A stretch of DNA of 64,000 nt from Longimicrobium sp. (lineage in GTDB: Bacteria; Gemmatimonadota; Gemmatimonadetes; Longimicrobiales; Longimicrobiaceae). Within the stretch, counting starts at the first letter, position 1, and each line of letters starts with the position of its first letter. The stretch is from assembly GCF_036388275.1 (NCBI RefSeq), contig NZ_DASVSF010000021.1, positions 1 to 64,000 of the forward strand, read 5' to 3'. Positions 34,442-42,395 of the stretch are shown here, one piece after another. The notes under the pieces are model-generated. The model saw only the letters and a list, made by a program, of their open reading frames with translations, was not told the origin of the DNA and searched no databases. Position numbers and translations under genes: made by a program.

Positions 34442-35080
34442 GTGACGGACGCAACCGGACACCTGCCGTACTGGACGCTGGAGCAGCTCGCCGAGGGCGG
34501 CCTTTCCCACGTGGAACGGACCCTGGCCGAGCAGCACCTGCACCGGTGCGCGCACTGCGCAACCGAGCTGGAGAGCGCCCGCTCCCTGCTCGCGGCGCTT
34601 TCCGCCCTTCCCCAACTGGAGCCCTCGCCCCGCTTCGCCGACCTGGTGATGGCGCGGGTGGTGGTGCAGCCCCAGGCGGCCCCGGCCGCCGCGGCCCTGC
34701 CTGTGAAGGCGGAGCGGCTGCCGCGCGCCAGGCGCGGATGGATGATGCTGCTGGCCATGGTGCTGGTGCCGCTGCCGGTTCTGGCGGGGCTGGGCACCTG
34801 GATGGGCGGCGACCCCGTGACGGGAATGGGCTCGCTGTGGAACGCCGTCCGCGGCTGGGCGCGCGACGTGTCGTGGAACCTGCTTTCCGAGGGCACCGAA
34901 ACGCTGATCCGCACCGGGCTGTTCCAGTGGGGCGCCGATGCGCTGGCGGCCATCCCCGGCCCCACGGCGGGCGGAGTGCCGGTGCTGCTCCTGGTGCTGC
35001 TGGCCGCGATCCCGGCTTCGGCCTGGGCGATGGCGCGCCTGCTGCGCACGCCGCACACGGGAGGGATGATCCATGCGTAA
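34442..35080 (+). CDS. Zinc-binding anti-sigma factor, membrane-bound
   Basis: A 212-aa protein. Residues 1-45 hold the anti-sigma domain with the HxxxCxxC zinc motif (H32, C36, C39). Two membrane segments follow (about 98-118 and 178-197), with a ~60-residue loop between them outside the membrane. It should hold the ECF factor inactive until the membrane part senses stress and is cleaved or released. GTG at 34442 is preferred, with GAGG about 6 bases upstream. It overlaps the next gene by 8 bases. The 91-base gap to the sigma gene is filled by no other gene. Confidence 0.88.
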   Translation: MTDATGHLPYWTLEQLAEGGLSHVERTLAEQHLHRCAHCATELESARSLLAALSALPQLEPSPRFADLVMARVVVQPQAAPAAAALPVKAERLPRARRGWMMLLAMVLVPLPVLAGLGTWMGGDPVTGMGSLWNAVRGWARDVSWNLLSEGTETLIRTGLFQWGADALAAIPGPTAGGVPVLLLVLLAAIPASAWAMARLLRTPHTGGMIHA

Positions 35081-36122
35081 CCTTGCGATCACGAGCGCCG
35101 CGCTGGCCCTGGGGGTGGCGTTCGCTGCCGGTCTGGCGGCGCAGGCCCCGGCCGGGCACCCCCACACGGGGCTGGAGGGGCGCACGCTTCATCACGGCGA
35201 CCGCGTATGGTTCAGCGGCCAGCGCTCCATCGGCGCCGACGAGGTGATCGAGGGCGACGTGGTGGTGGCCAACGGCTCGCTGACGGTGAGCGGAGAAGTG
35301 CACGGCGACGCGGTGGTGGGCGCCGGAAACCTGGTGCTGGAGCGCGGCGCCGTGGTCTACGGCGACGCGGTGGTCACCGGCGGCAAGCTGGTGAACAACG
35401 GGGGCAGCGTGCTGGGCAAGGTGCAGGAGGGAACGCCGCGCTCCAAGGCCGTGGGCGCCACGCAGGCCATCCACATGCGGCGCGGCTGGCTGGGTGCGCT
35501 GGGCGAGGGCTGGGCCGGGCTGGTGCGCACGCTCTCCCTGGGGCTGGTGCTGGGCGGGCTGGGGCTGGCGCTGACGTTCTACGGCCGCTCGTACCTGGAG
35601 CAGGCCAGCGACGTGGTGCGGCGCGCGCCGCTGGCGGCGGGAGGCATTGGCCTGGCGGCCAACGTGCTGGCGCTTCCGGCCTTCCTGGCGGGGATCGCGG
35701 CCCTGGCGCTGACGATCATCGGGATCCCGCTGCTGCTGGTGTTCGTTCCGCTGTTCTGGACGGTGCTGTGCGCGCTGGCCGGCGTGGGCATCCTGGCCGT
35801 GGCGCATGCGCTGGGCGAGCGCACGGCCGAGCGGAGCGGATCGTACGAGCCCATCCATCGCAACGCGTACTCGTACCTGGTCACCGGGCTCGTGGTGCTG
35901 CTGGCGCCGCTGCTCGTGAGCAACGTGCTGGTGATGACGCCCTTCGTCGGCTGGGTGGGCGGGCTGGTGGGGATGCTCGCGGGGATGATGCTGTGGCTGG
36001 CCGCCAGCGTGGGTGCGGGGGCGGTGCTGATCGTAGCGGTTCGCGCCTGGCGCGAGCGCAGCTACCGGCGCGGCTGGGACGGGATGGACGACCTGGGTAC
36101 GGGCAGCGCGCACACGGCCTGA
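35073..36122 (+). CDS. Exported bactofilin-like domain fused to a multi-span membrane region
   Basis: A 349-aa protein. A signal peptide (1-24) precedes a polymer-forming, bactofilin-like segment (about 40-125) made of repeated short beta rungs (IEGDVVVANGSLTVSGEVHG, DAVVGAGNLVLERGAVVYG). From about 148 on there are about five or six membrane spans. The usual bactofilin is cytosolic; here the domain seems to face the periplasm. Such fusions are found with ECF/zinc anti-sigma pairs in several bacteria and may sense or reinforce the envelope (inference). It overlaps the anti-sigma gene by 8 bases and is followed 26 bases later by a small membrane protein gene. Confidence 0.78.
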   Translation: MRNLAITSAALALGVAFAAGLAAQAPAGHPHTGLEGRTLHHGDRVWFSGQRSIGADEVIEGDVVVANGSLTVSGEVHGDAVVGAGNLVLERGAVVYGDAVVTGGKLVNNGGSVLGKVQEGTPRSKAVGATQAIHMRRGWLGALGEGWAGLVRTLSLGLVLGGLGLALTFYGRSYLEQASDVVRRAPLAAGGIGLAANVLALPAFLAGIAALALTIIGIPLLLVFVPLFWTVLCALAGVGILAVAHALGERTAERSGSYEPIHRNAYSYLVTGLVVLLAPLLVSNVLVMTPFVGWVGGLVGMLAGMMLWLAASVGAGAVLIVAVRAWRERSYRRGWDGMDDLGTGSAHTA

Positions 36123-36148
36123 AACGCTTCTTTCACGGAGACACGACG

Positions 36149-36373
36149 ATGATCGAGGGACTGGTCGGCCTGGTGGTGGCGGCCGTTTTGGGAGTGGTGG
36201 CGCTGGCGATCGTGGGCGCCATCGTGGGGATCGTGGTGGGGCTGGCGGTGCTGGCGGCCAAGGTGGCGGCGCTGGTGTTCGTGGCGTGGATCGCGGTAAA
36301 GCTGGTGCGCTCGGCCCGGCGCCCGCGCGGCGTGCTCACCTCGGCGGACCAGCGCTGGCTGGACCACGCGTAA
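36149..36373 (+). CDS. Small hydrophobic membrane protein
   Basis: A 74-aa protein: one or two long Val/Ala-rich membrane segments (about 3-50) and a basic, then acidic tail (KLVRSARRPRG, SADQRWLDHA). GGAG lies 9 bases before the ATG. It is the last gene of the ECF operon and overlaps nothing. It resembles small phage-shock or envelope-stress membrane proteins only in size and context; no family is recognised. Confidence 0.7.
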   Translation: MIEGLVGLVVAAVLGVVALAIVGAIVGIVVGLAVLAAKVAALVFVAWIAVKLVRSARRPRGVLTSADQRWLDHA

Positions 36374-36386
36374 AGGCAAAATAAGC

Positions 36387-36486
36387 CTCACACGGAGGGC
36401 ACGGAGGAGGAAAGAAGAGGCAAGAAAACGCCTCGTCTGTTCCTCCTTCGTCTTTTCCCCGGTGCCCTCCGTGGCCTCCGTGTGAG
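36387..36486. repeat. Inverted-repeat element R4 (cacggagg type)
   Basis: The arms ctcacacggagggcacggag (36387-36406) and its near-exact complement (36466-36486) pair with one mismatch. The ~60-base interior has a further small hairpin gaggc/gcctc (36417-36434). It lies between convergent genes and resembles hairpin elements spread in many GC-rich genomes. It may end transcription from both sides. Confidence 0.8.
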
Positions 36487-36500
36487 ACCCGCAGTGTCTT

Positions 36501-37613
36501 CTACACGGCCGCGGGAACCAGGGCTTCCAGGCGCGACGCAACGTTTTCGGCGAGTGCGCGCAGGGCCATGGCCGACGGCGACTCGGAATGCCCGATGACC
36601 ACCGGCACTCCCTCGTCGCCGCCTTCGCGGACGATCATCTCCAGCGGCACCTCGCCCAGCAGTTCCAGCCCCGTCTGCTCCGCCAGCCGCTGACCGCCCG
36701 CCCGCCCGAAGATCTCGTACCGCTGTCCGCAGCAGGGGCAGATGAACCCTGCCATGTTCTCGACGATGCCCAGCACCCGCGTGTTGGTGCGCTCGAACAT
36801 CTTGATGCCGCGCAGCACGTCGCCCGTCGACACGTCCTGCGGCGTGGTGACCATCACCACCCCGTCCAGGCGGATGGTCTGCACCAGCGACAGCTGCGCG
36901 TCGCCCGTGCCCGGCGGCATGTCGACCACCAGCACGTCCAGCTCGCCCCACTCCACCTCGCTCAGGAACTGCTTGAGGATGCCCGCGATCATCGGCCCGC
37001 GCATGATGGCGGGCTGCTCGGCGTCCAGCAGGAATCCCAGGCTCATCAGCTGCACGCCGTAGGCTTCCAGCGGCTGCATCTTTTCCTTGCCCTTGGGGCC
37101 GACCACCGACGGCTTGCGCTTCTCGCCGAACATGATGGGCACGTTGGGGCCGTAGATGTCGGCATCCAGCAGCCCCACCCGCCGGCCGGACTGCGCCAGC
37201 GCCGCGGCCACGTTTACCGCCACGGTGCTCTTGCCTACGCCGCCCTTCCCCGAGCTGACGGCGATGATCTGCCGCACGCCGGGGATCAGGTTGGGGTTGG
37301 GCGTGGGCGCGGGGACGTTGCCGGCCCGCAGCGCGCCCTTCTTCTGCGGCGCGCCGGCGGCGGGAAGGGCGATGTCGATCTTCACCTTGGCCACGCCTTC
37401 CACCGTCTCGGCGGCGGCGCGCGCCTGGCGCACCAGCGTGCCGGGGTCGTCGGCCTGCAGGGCGAACTTGAAGCGCACGGTGCCGTCTTCCAGAACGTCC
37501 AGCTCGCGGACGCGGCCCGACGAAACCACGTCGTCGCCCGTCGTGGGGTGAAGCACCAGGGTCAGCGCGGCGGCGACGCGGCGGAGCACCTGGTCGCGCT
37601 CGGAGGCTTGCAT
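36501..37613 (-). CDS. mrp: Mrp/ApbC-type iron-sulfur cluster carrier ATPase
   Basis: A 370-aa P-loop ATPase of the Mrp/NBP35 family that carries Fe-S clusters to apoproteins in the cytoplasm. An N-terminal MIP18/DUF59 domain (about 5-85) is followed by the deviant Walker A SGKGGVGKST (121-130), the DADIYGPN switch, DMPPGTGD and the CPCC motif in ENMAGFICPCCGQRY that binds the bridging cluster. All key residues are present. ATG 37613 is preferred over a TTG two codons upstream. It is convergent with the ECF operon across the R4 inverted repeat. Confidence 0.95.
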   Translation of the reverse strand: MQASERDQVLRRVAAALTLVLHPTTGDDVVSSGRVRELDVLEDGTVRFKFALQADDPGTLVRQARAAAETVEGVAKVKIDIALPAAGAPQKKGALRAGNVPAPTPNPNLIPGVRQIIAVSSGKGGVGKSTVAVNVAAALAQSGRRVGLLDADIYGPNVPIMFGEKRKPSVVGPKGKEKMQPLEAYGVQLMSLGFLLDAEQPAIMRGPMIAGILKQFLSEVEWGELDVLVVDMPPGTGDAQLSLVQTIRLDGVVMVTTPQDVSTGDVLRGIKMFERTNTRVLGIVENMAGFICPCCGQRYEIFGRAGGQRLAEQTGLELLGEVPLEMIVREGGDEGVPVVIGHSESPSAMALRALAENVASRLEALVPAAV

Positions 37614-37635
37614 ATTCAAAGTACGTCGGTACGAA

Positions 37636-37675
37636 AGTGCGTGAGGGCGTTGGGTGCGTGAGTGCGTGAGTGCGG
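37636..37675. repeat. Short tandem repeat of GTGCGTGA-like units
   Basis: About five imperfect copies of gtgcgtga lie in a row just upstream of mrp (gtgcgtga at 37637, 37654 and 37662, with variants between). The block sits inside the mrp upstream region. Confidence 0.55.
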
Positions 37676-37723
37676 AAGTTCAGCCTGCACACACGACTTG
37701 CATGCGCTGCAAGGTACACGAAA

Positions 37724-37748
37724 GCCGGCGTCCATGCGAGACGCCGGC
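37724..37748. terminator. Hairpin downstream of antitoxin gene, possible terminator
   Basis: The stem gccggcgt (37724-37731) pairs with acgccggc (37741-37748) across a 9-base loop. It is about 55 bases beyond the antitoxin stop on the minus strand. There is no clear T-run, so its role is uncertain. Confidence 0.45.
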
Positions 37749-37802
37749 CCAGGAATGCGCACCGTAGCGGATCAGAGCGCCGGCACTACGGCCGCGTAGA
37801 AG

Positions 37803-37997
37803 TCACGGGGGCAACCCGTGCTCGTCGTACCCGAGGATCTCGTCCGCGGGCCGGTCATCCAGCACGGGAAGGCTGGCGTAGCTGCGTTGAATCGCGCGCA
37901 GCTCAGTCCGCAGCACATCCAAGGCTTGCTGCTCACGGTCAGCCGACGCTCTCTGCTCCTGATGAGGAGCAGCCTCGTCGCGGTCCTTCTTGATCAT
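37803..37997 (-). CDS. Antitoxin-like protein with no toxin partner
   Basis: A 64-aa polar protein, very rich in Asp, Glu, Arg and Gln, ending [22 protein letters not shown]. The tail [15 protein letters not shown] is typical of VapB-like type II antitoxins, where it docks with the toxin. Three ATGs occur in a row (38003, 38000, 37997); GGGAGG is 7 bases before the last, which is therefore the likely start ([12 protein letters not shown]). No toxin-like gene lies beside it: only ~190 bases separate its stop from mrp. So it is an orphan, or its partner is elsewhere. A regulatory or remnant role is possible. Confidence 0.6.
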   Translation of the reverse strand: MIKKDRDEAAPHQEQRASADREQQALDVLRTELRAIQRSYASLPVLDDRPADEILGYDEHGLPP

Positions 37998-38052
37998 CAT
38001 CATGCCTCCCGCGTGATCCGCGACTCGAATCTGGCGCTCGGCCGTCAACCCA

Positions 38053-39333
38053 TCAAGACGCTTCGAGCGCGGCGATGAAGGTGTCGAGGTCGGGGTCGAT
38101 GGAGGTCGCGTGGGACGGGCGGTCCAGCAGGTGGGCGAGGTCCGGAGGGACGGGGATCTCGCGGCCGATCAGCGGCTCCACCACGCTTTCGAACTTGGCG
38201 GGATGGGCGGTGGAGACCACGATCCAGTCGGGGGTGTCCAGGCGCTCGCGCACGGCGACGGCGGTGGCGGTGTGCGGATCCCACACTTCGCCCCACGTCC
38301 CTGGCCCCTCACGGATCACGCGGCGGATCTCGTCGTCGTCCACCAGAAACGCTCGCAGTGCGGAGCGCGTCCCGTCCTCGCCGCCGTACAGGTGCAGCAG
38401 GCGCTCCATGTTGCTCGCGCTGCCCACGTCCATCGCCGTCGCCAGCGTGGTGACGGTCGGCTGGGGGGACCACGGGTGGCCGGAAAGGAAGCGGGTGATC
38501 GCGAGATTGGCGTTCGTCGCCAGCACCACCTCGCGCACCGGCATCCCCACCCGGCGCGCCCACGACGCGGCGGCGGCGTTCCCCAGGTTGCCCGAGGGGA
38601 CGATGAACCCCGGGTCCACGCCGTGCCGCCGGTGATACTCCAGCGAGGCCCAGGCGTAGTACGCCATCTGCGGCAGCAGGCGCCCCACGTTGATGCTGTT
38701 CGCCGACGACATCCGCCGCCGCGCGCGCAGCTCCGGGTGCGCCATGGCGGCCTTCACCAGCCGCTGACAGGCATCGAAGTCGCCGCGGACGGCGAATGCG
38801 CGCACGTTGCCGCCCCACGCGGTCAGCTGCTTCTCCTGCCGCGCGGACACCATTCCGGCGGGATAGAGCACCGCGACCTCTACCCCCTGCCGCCCGTGGA
38901 ACGCCGCCGCCACCGCGCCACCCGTGTCGCCGGAGGTGGCGACGAGGATCGTCAGCGGCCGCTCGTCCTCCGCGGCGATGCGCGACAGGCACGCCGCCAG
39001 GAACCGCGCGCCGACATCCTTGAACGCGGCGGTGGGCCCGTGGAACAGCTCCAGCACCGCCGTCCGCTCGCGCAGGTCCTTCAGCGGCACGGGAAACGAG
39101 AGGGCTTCGCGGCAGATGGCGCCCAGCTCGGGCTCCAGCACGTCCCCCGCGAAGAACGGCGCGAGCAGGCGCGTGGCGACTTCCGGCAGCAATGAGTCCG
39201 CGTCGAAAGTGGCGGGATCGATCGTGGGAAGCTGCTCCGGGACGTACAACCCGCCATCCGGTGCCAGCCCGCGGGAGATGGCGGCCGAGAGCGAGACGGC
39301 GTGCGACGGAGCGCGCGTGCTGACGTATCTCAC
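38053..39333 (-). CDS. thrC: Threonine synthase
   Basis: A 426-aa PLP enzyme that converts phosphohomoserine to threonine. The PLP lysine is K105 in [11 protein letters not shown]; the phosphate-binding [11 protein letters not shown] and the [14 protein letters not shown] segments match the long threonine synthase class. The GTG at 39333 overlaps the thrB stop (GTGA) and is preceded by GGAGGAGG at good spacing. Together with thrB it carries out the last two threonine steps. Confidence 0.96.
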   Translation of the reverse strand: MRYVSTRAPSHAVSLSAAISRGLAPDGGLYVPEQLPTIDPATFDADSLLPEVATRLLAPFFAGDVLEPELGAICREALSFPVPLKDLRERTAVLELFHGPTAAFKDVGARFLAACLSRIAAEDERPLTILVATSGDTGGAVAAAFHGRQGVEVAVLYPAGMVSARQEKQLTAWGGNVRAFAVRGDFDACQRLVKAAMAHPELRARRRMSSANSINVGRLLPQMAYYAWASLEYHRRHGVDPGFIVPSGNLGNAAAASWARRVGMPVREVVLATNANLAITRFLSGHPWSPQPTVTTLATAMDVGSASNMERLLHLYGGEDGTRSALRAFLVDDDEIRRVIREGPGTWGEVWDPHTATAVAVRERLDTPDWIVVSTAHPAKFESVVEPLIGREIPVPPDLAHLLDRPSHATSIDPDLDTFIAALEAS

Positions 39334-40277
39334 GAGACCTCCTCCACCCGCGCGCCCGGGCCGCCGACCGCGCACGTCCATCCATCCGACGCCACCCCGC
39401 ACGCGGCGAACGCGGCCACCATCGCGTCGCACACCGCATCCGCGATCGCATCGCCATCGCACCACGCGAAGAGGCTGGGCCCGGCGCCGGAAATGGAGCA
39501 GCCGAGCGCGCCCGCCTTCATCGCCGCCTCCTTCACCTCGTAAAAGCCGGGGATCAGCGCGGCCCGGTGCGGCTCGATCAGCACGTCGCGCAACGAGCGG
39601 CCCACGAGCGCCAGGTCGCCCGTGCAGCAGCCAGCGACCACGCCCGCAAGGTTCGCCGTCTGGCGGATGACGTCGTGCAGCGGGTAGGCGGACGGGAGCA
39701 CCTGGCGGGCGGCGCGCGTGTCCAGCCGCTGGTGAGGGCGCGCCATCGCGCAGCGCAGCGTTGCGGGTACGGGCAGCGTGACAACGTCCATCGGCTCGGC
39801 GGAGCGCACGAGCACCAAGCCGCCGAAGAGGCACGGGGCCACGTTGTCCCCATGGACGGCGCCGCTGGCCACCGCTTCACCCATCAGCGCGTAGCGGAAG
39901 AGCGCCGCGGGCTCCAGCGGCTCCGGCAGCAGCGCATTGGCCGCGACGATTCCCGCCACCGCCGACGCTGCGGATCCGCCCGTCCCCGAGCCGAGTGGAA
40001 TCCCCTTCTCGATCGAAACCTCCAGCCCGAATCCCGGCCGCACCTCGTCCAGCATCCGCAGGAGCCCGACCGTGGCCGTATTCGCGGCGGGGTCCATGGG
40101 CAAGGGGCCGGCGACGCCCGTCACCCCCGTGATGACGATGCCCGGCTCGCCCCGGCGCGTCACCGTCACGCGGTCGCCCGTGGGGCCGGCGGGGTGGCCC
40201 AGGATGTCGAAGCCCACGGCCAGGTTGCTGGCGCTGGCCGGCGCAAAGGCCGTGGCGCGCTGGGGAGGTCGGGTCAT
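39330..40277 (-). CDS. thrB: Homoserine kinase, GHMP family
   Basis: A 315-aa GHMP kinase that phosphorylates homoserine with ATP, giving the substrate of ThrC. The glycine-rich ATP loop PLGSGTGGSAAS, the N-terminal APASASNLAVGFDILG and the C-terminal ISGAGPSLFAW are all present. The ATG at 40277 is the family start; the open frame reads on much further without homology. Its stop overlaps the thrC start. It lies 44 bases after the PAS-GGDEF-EAL gene on the same strand, so read-through from that gene is possible. Confidence 0.96.
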   Translation of the reverse strand: MTRPPQRATAFAPASASNLAVGFDILGHPAGPTGDRVTVTRRGEPGIVITGVTGVAGPLPMDPAANTATVGLLRMLDEVRPGFGLEVSIEKGIPLGSGTGGSAASAVAGIVAANALLPEPLEPAALFRYALMGEAVASGAVHGDNVAPCLFGGLVLVRSAEPMDVVTLPVPATLRCAMARPHQRLDTRAARQVLPSAYPLHDVIRQTANLAGVVAGCCTGDLALVGRSLRDVLIEPHRAALIPGFYEVKEAAMKAGALGCSISGAGPSLFAWCDGDAIADAVCDAMVAAFAACGVASDGWTCAVGGPGARVEEVS

Positions 40278-40321
40278 GGATGGGGTGGGACGGGGCCGCC
40301 GACCGTACGCCGCGCGGGATT

Positions 40322-42133
40322 TTACAGGAAGCGATGGCCCTCGCGCCACGCCAGCGGCGGATCGCCCGTCAGAAAGGACTCGGCGAACTCGTCCGCGGGG
40401 AGCGGCTGCGAGATCAGGTAGCCCTGCGCGAAGTCGCACCCGAGGGCATGGAGGGCCGCCAGCTGCTCGTGCGACTCCACCCCTTCGCCGACGACGCGCA
40501 CACCCAGGCTGCGCGCCAGGGCCACGATGGTCCGCACGATCTCGGCGCCCTTGTGCGCCCCCGTGGTGCCGCCGTCCATTCCCGCCACGAACGAGCGGTC
40601 GATCTTCAGCGCATCCAGCGGCAGCCGGTGAAGCGTGCTCAGGCTGCTGTACCCGGTGCCGAAGTCGTCCAGGTACACCTGCACCTGGCGCTTCTTGAGC
40701 GCTCGCAGCACGCCGGCGGCCGTCGCGGGGTCTTCCACCAGTGAGCTTTCGGTCAGCTCCAGCTTGAGCGCGGCGGGGGGCAGGCCGTGCTCGCCCAGCG
40801 TGTCGGCCACTTCGTCGACCAGGCCGGGCTCGCGCAGCTGCGCCGGCGACAGGTTCACCGTCACCTCGAGCTTGGCGGCCATGGGAAGCGTGGCGCGCCA
40901 CTCGGCCAGCTGCCGCGCGGCCTCGCCCAGCACCCACGAGCCCAGCGGGCCGATGAGCCCCGTGTCTTCGGCCAGGCTGATGAAGCGGTCCGGGGGCACG
41001 CGGCCGTGAATGGGGTGCTCCCATCGCGCCAGCGCCTCGCACGCCACCACCTCGCCCGTGCGCAGCGAGACGATGGGCTGAAAGAACAACCTCAGCTCGC
41101 TGCGGGTGAGCGCCGCGCGAAGGTCGTTCTCCAGCCCCAGGCGCTCCAGCACGGCCTTGTGCATGGACGCGTCGAACACCGCCGTGCGGCTTCCGCCCAC
41201 GGCCCGGGCGTGGTACATGGCCATGTCGGCGTTGCGCAGCAGCTCGTCGGGCGACTCGTCCGTCGACTCGGTGAGCGCAATGCCGATGCTGGCGCTGGTG
41301 TAGGTGCGGTAGCTGCCCAGCTCCAGCGGCGCCGAAAGTACCTCGCGCACCTGGGCCGCCACCGCCAGCGCCTCCTCGCGCCCGGTGACGCGCGACAGGA
41401 AGATGATGAACTCGTCGCCGCCGAAGCGCGCCACCGTGTCGCCGGGGCGGCCGCAGGTGGCGAGCCGGACGGCCACCTGCCGCAGCATCTCGTCGCCCAC
41501 GCCGTGGCCCAGCGAGTCGTTGACGTTCTTGAAGCGGTCGAGGTCCAGGAACAGCACCCCGCAGTGCGAACCCGGCTCGGACTTGAGCGACGTGACGCAC
41601 TCCGTCATCCGCTCGGCCAGCAGCACGCGGTTGGGAAGCCCGGTCAGCGGATCGTGAAGCGCCAGGTGCCGAAGCCGTTCCTCCAGCTCCTCGCGCTCTT
41701 CCTCGGCGCGGGTGCGCTGCGTCAGGTCGTCCACCATCGCCACGCAGAAGCGCGCGCGGCCGTCCGCCGCGCGAACGACGGACGTGGTCAGCCGCACCGG
41801 AAATGGCTCTCCGGCGCGGTCCACGTAGCGCAGCTCCATCTGGTAGTTGGAGATATGCCCCGTCACCAGGCGCTTGAACTGCGCCTGGTTGCGCTCGCGG
41901 TCGTCGGGGTGGTCCAGGTCCACGAAGGGCGTGTCCTTCAACTCCCCGGCGGTGCGGCCCACGATGCGCTGGAACGGCGTGTTCGCCTCGATCACCCGGC
42001 CCTGCATGTCGACCACCGCGATGCCCATGGCCGAGCCCTCGAACACGGCGCGGAACCAGTCTTCGCGCTGCTGCATGGCGCGCAGAAGGCCCCCCGTCTC
42101 GTCGTCGTCGGGAAGCGGCTGGCGTGTTGACAT
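40322..42133 (-). CDS. PAS-GGDEF-EAL dual c-di-GMP enzyme
   Basis: A 603-aa cytoplasmic protein without membrane spans. A PAS sensor (about 22-140) leads into a GGDEF domain with the intact motif at 238-242 and the inhibitory I-site RPGD (229-232) five residues before it. The EAL domain (about 345-600) has E366-A-L, and later the usual NLSPAQLR, ELTES, LDDFGTGYSSL, LKIDRSFV, GEGVES and QGYLIS metal and catalytic segments. Both the cyclase and the phosphodiesterase look functional, so PAS may decide the balance. It is divergent from the cohesin/Ig/dockerin operon 263 bases away. Confidence 0.94.
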   Translation of the reverse strand: MSTRQPLPDDDETGGLLRAMQQREDWFRAVFEGSAMGIAVVDMQGRVIEANTPFQRIVGRTAGELKDTPFVDLDHPDDRERNQAQFKRLVTGHISNYQMELRYVDRAGEPFPVRLTTSVVRAADGRARFCVAMVDDLTQRTRAEEEREELEERLRHLALHDPLTGLPNRVLLAERMTECVTSLKSEPGSHCGVLFLDLDRFKNVNDSLGHGVGDEMLRQVAVRLATCGRPGDTVARFGGDEFIIFLSRVTGREEALAVAAQVREVLSAPLELGSYRTYTSASIGIALTESTDESPDELLRNADMAMYHARAVGGSRTAVFDASMHKAVLERLGLENDLRAALTRSELRLFFQPIVSLRTGEVVACEALARWEHPIHGRVPPDRFISLAEDTGLIGPLGSWVLGEAARQLAEWRATLPMAAKLEVTVNLSPAQLREPGLVDEVADTLGEHGLPPAALKLELTESSLVEDPATAAGVLRALKKRQVQVYLDDFGTGYSSLSTLHRLPLDALKIDRSFVAGMDGGTTGAHKGAEIVRTIVALARSLGVRVVGEGVESHEQLAALHALGCDFAQGYLISQPLPADEFAESFLTGDPPLAWREGHRFL

Positions 42134-42395
42134 GGACCGCGGTGCGCGGGTGGACAAGATCTGGCGCGAGCGCCATGTGATTCGGTGGCGCAACCCCCGT
42201 GCAAGGCTCGCGCCCTGCGGAGACTGCTGGCGCGCGGCGGCGCAATGAGCGCTGCTCATCGACTCGGCGGGCGTCTGGGCGCGGGCGGCGGCCAACCTTG
42301 GAAAACCGTTGCCGCGCTTGTGCTTGCCCGGCCTTCGGGGTATCGTTGGGGGCACCCATCGCGTGCGCCACCCCCACGCTTTCTCCCCCGGCCGA

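Noticed and set aside
39330..42377. A long frame joining homoserine kinase to upstream sequence
   Set aside because: The upstream part is the shadow of the PAS-GGDEF-EAL gene. ThrB starts at 40277.
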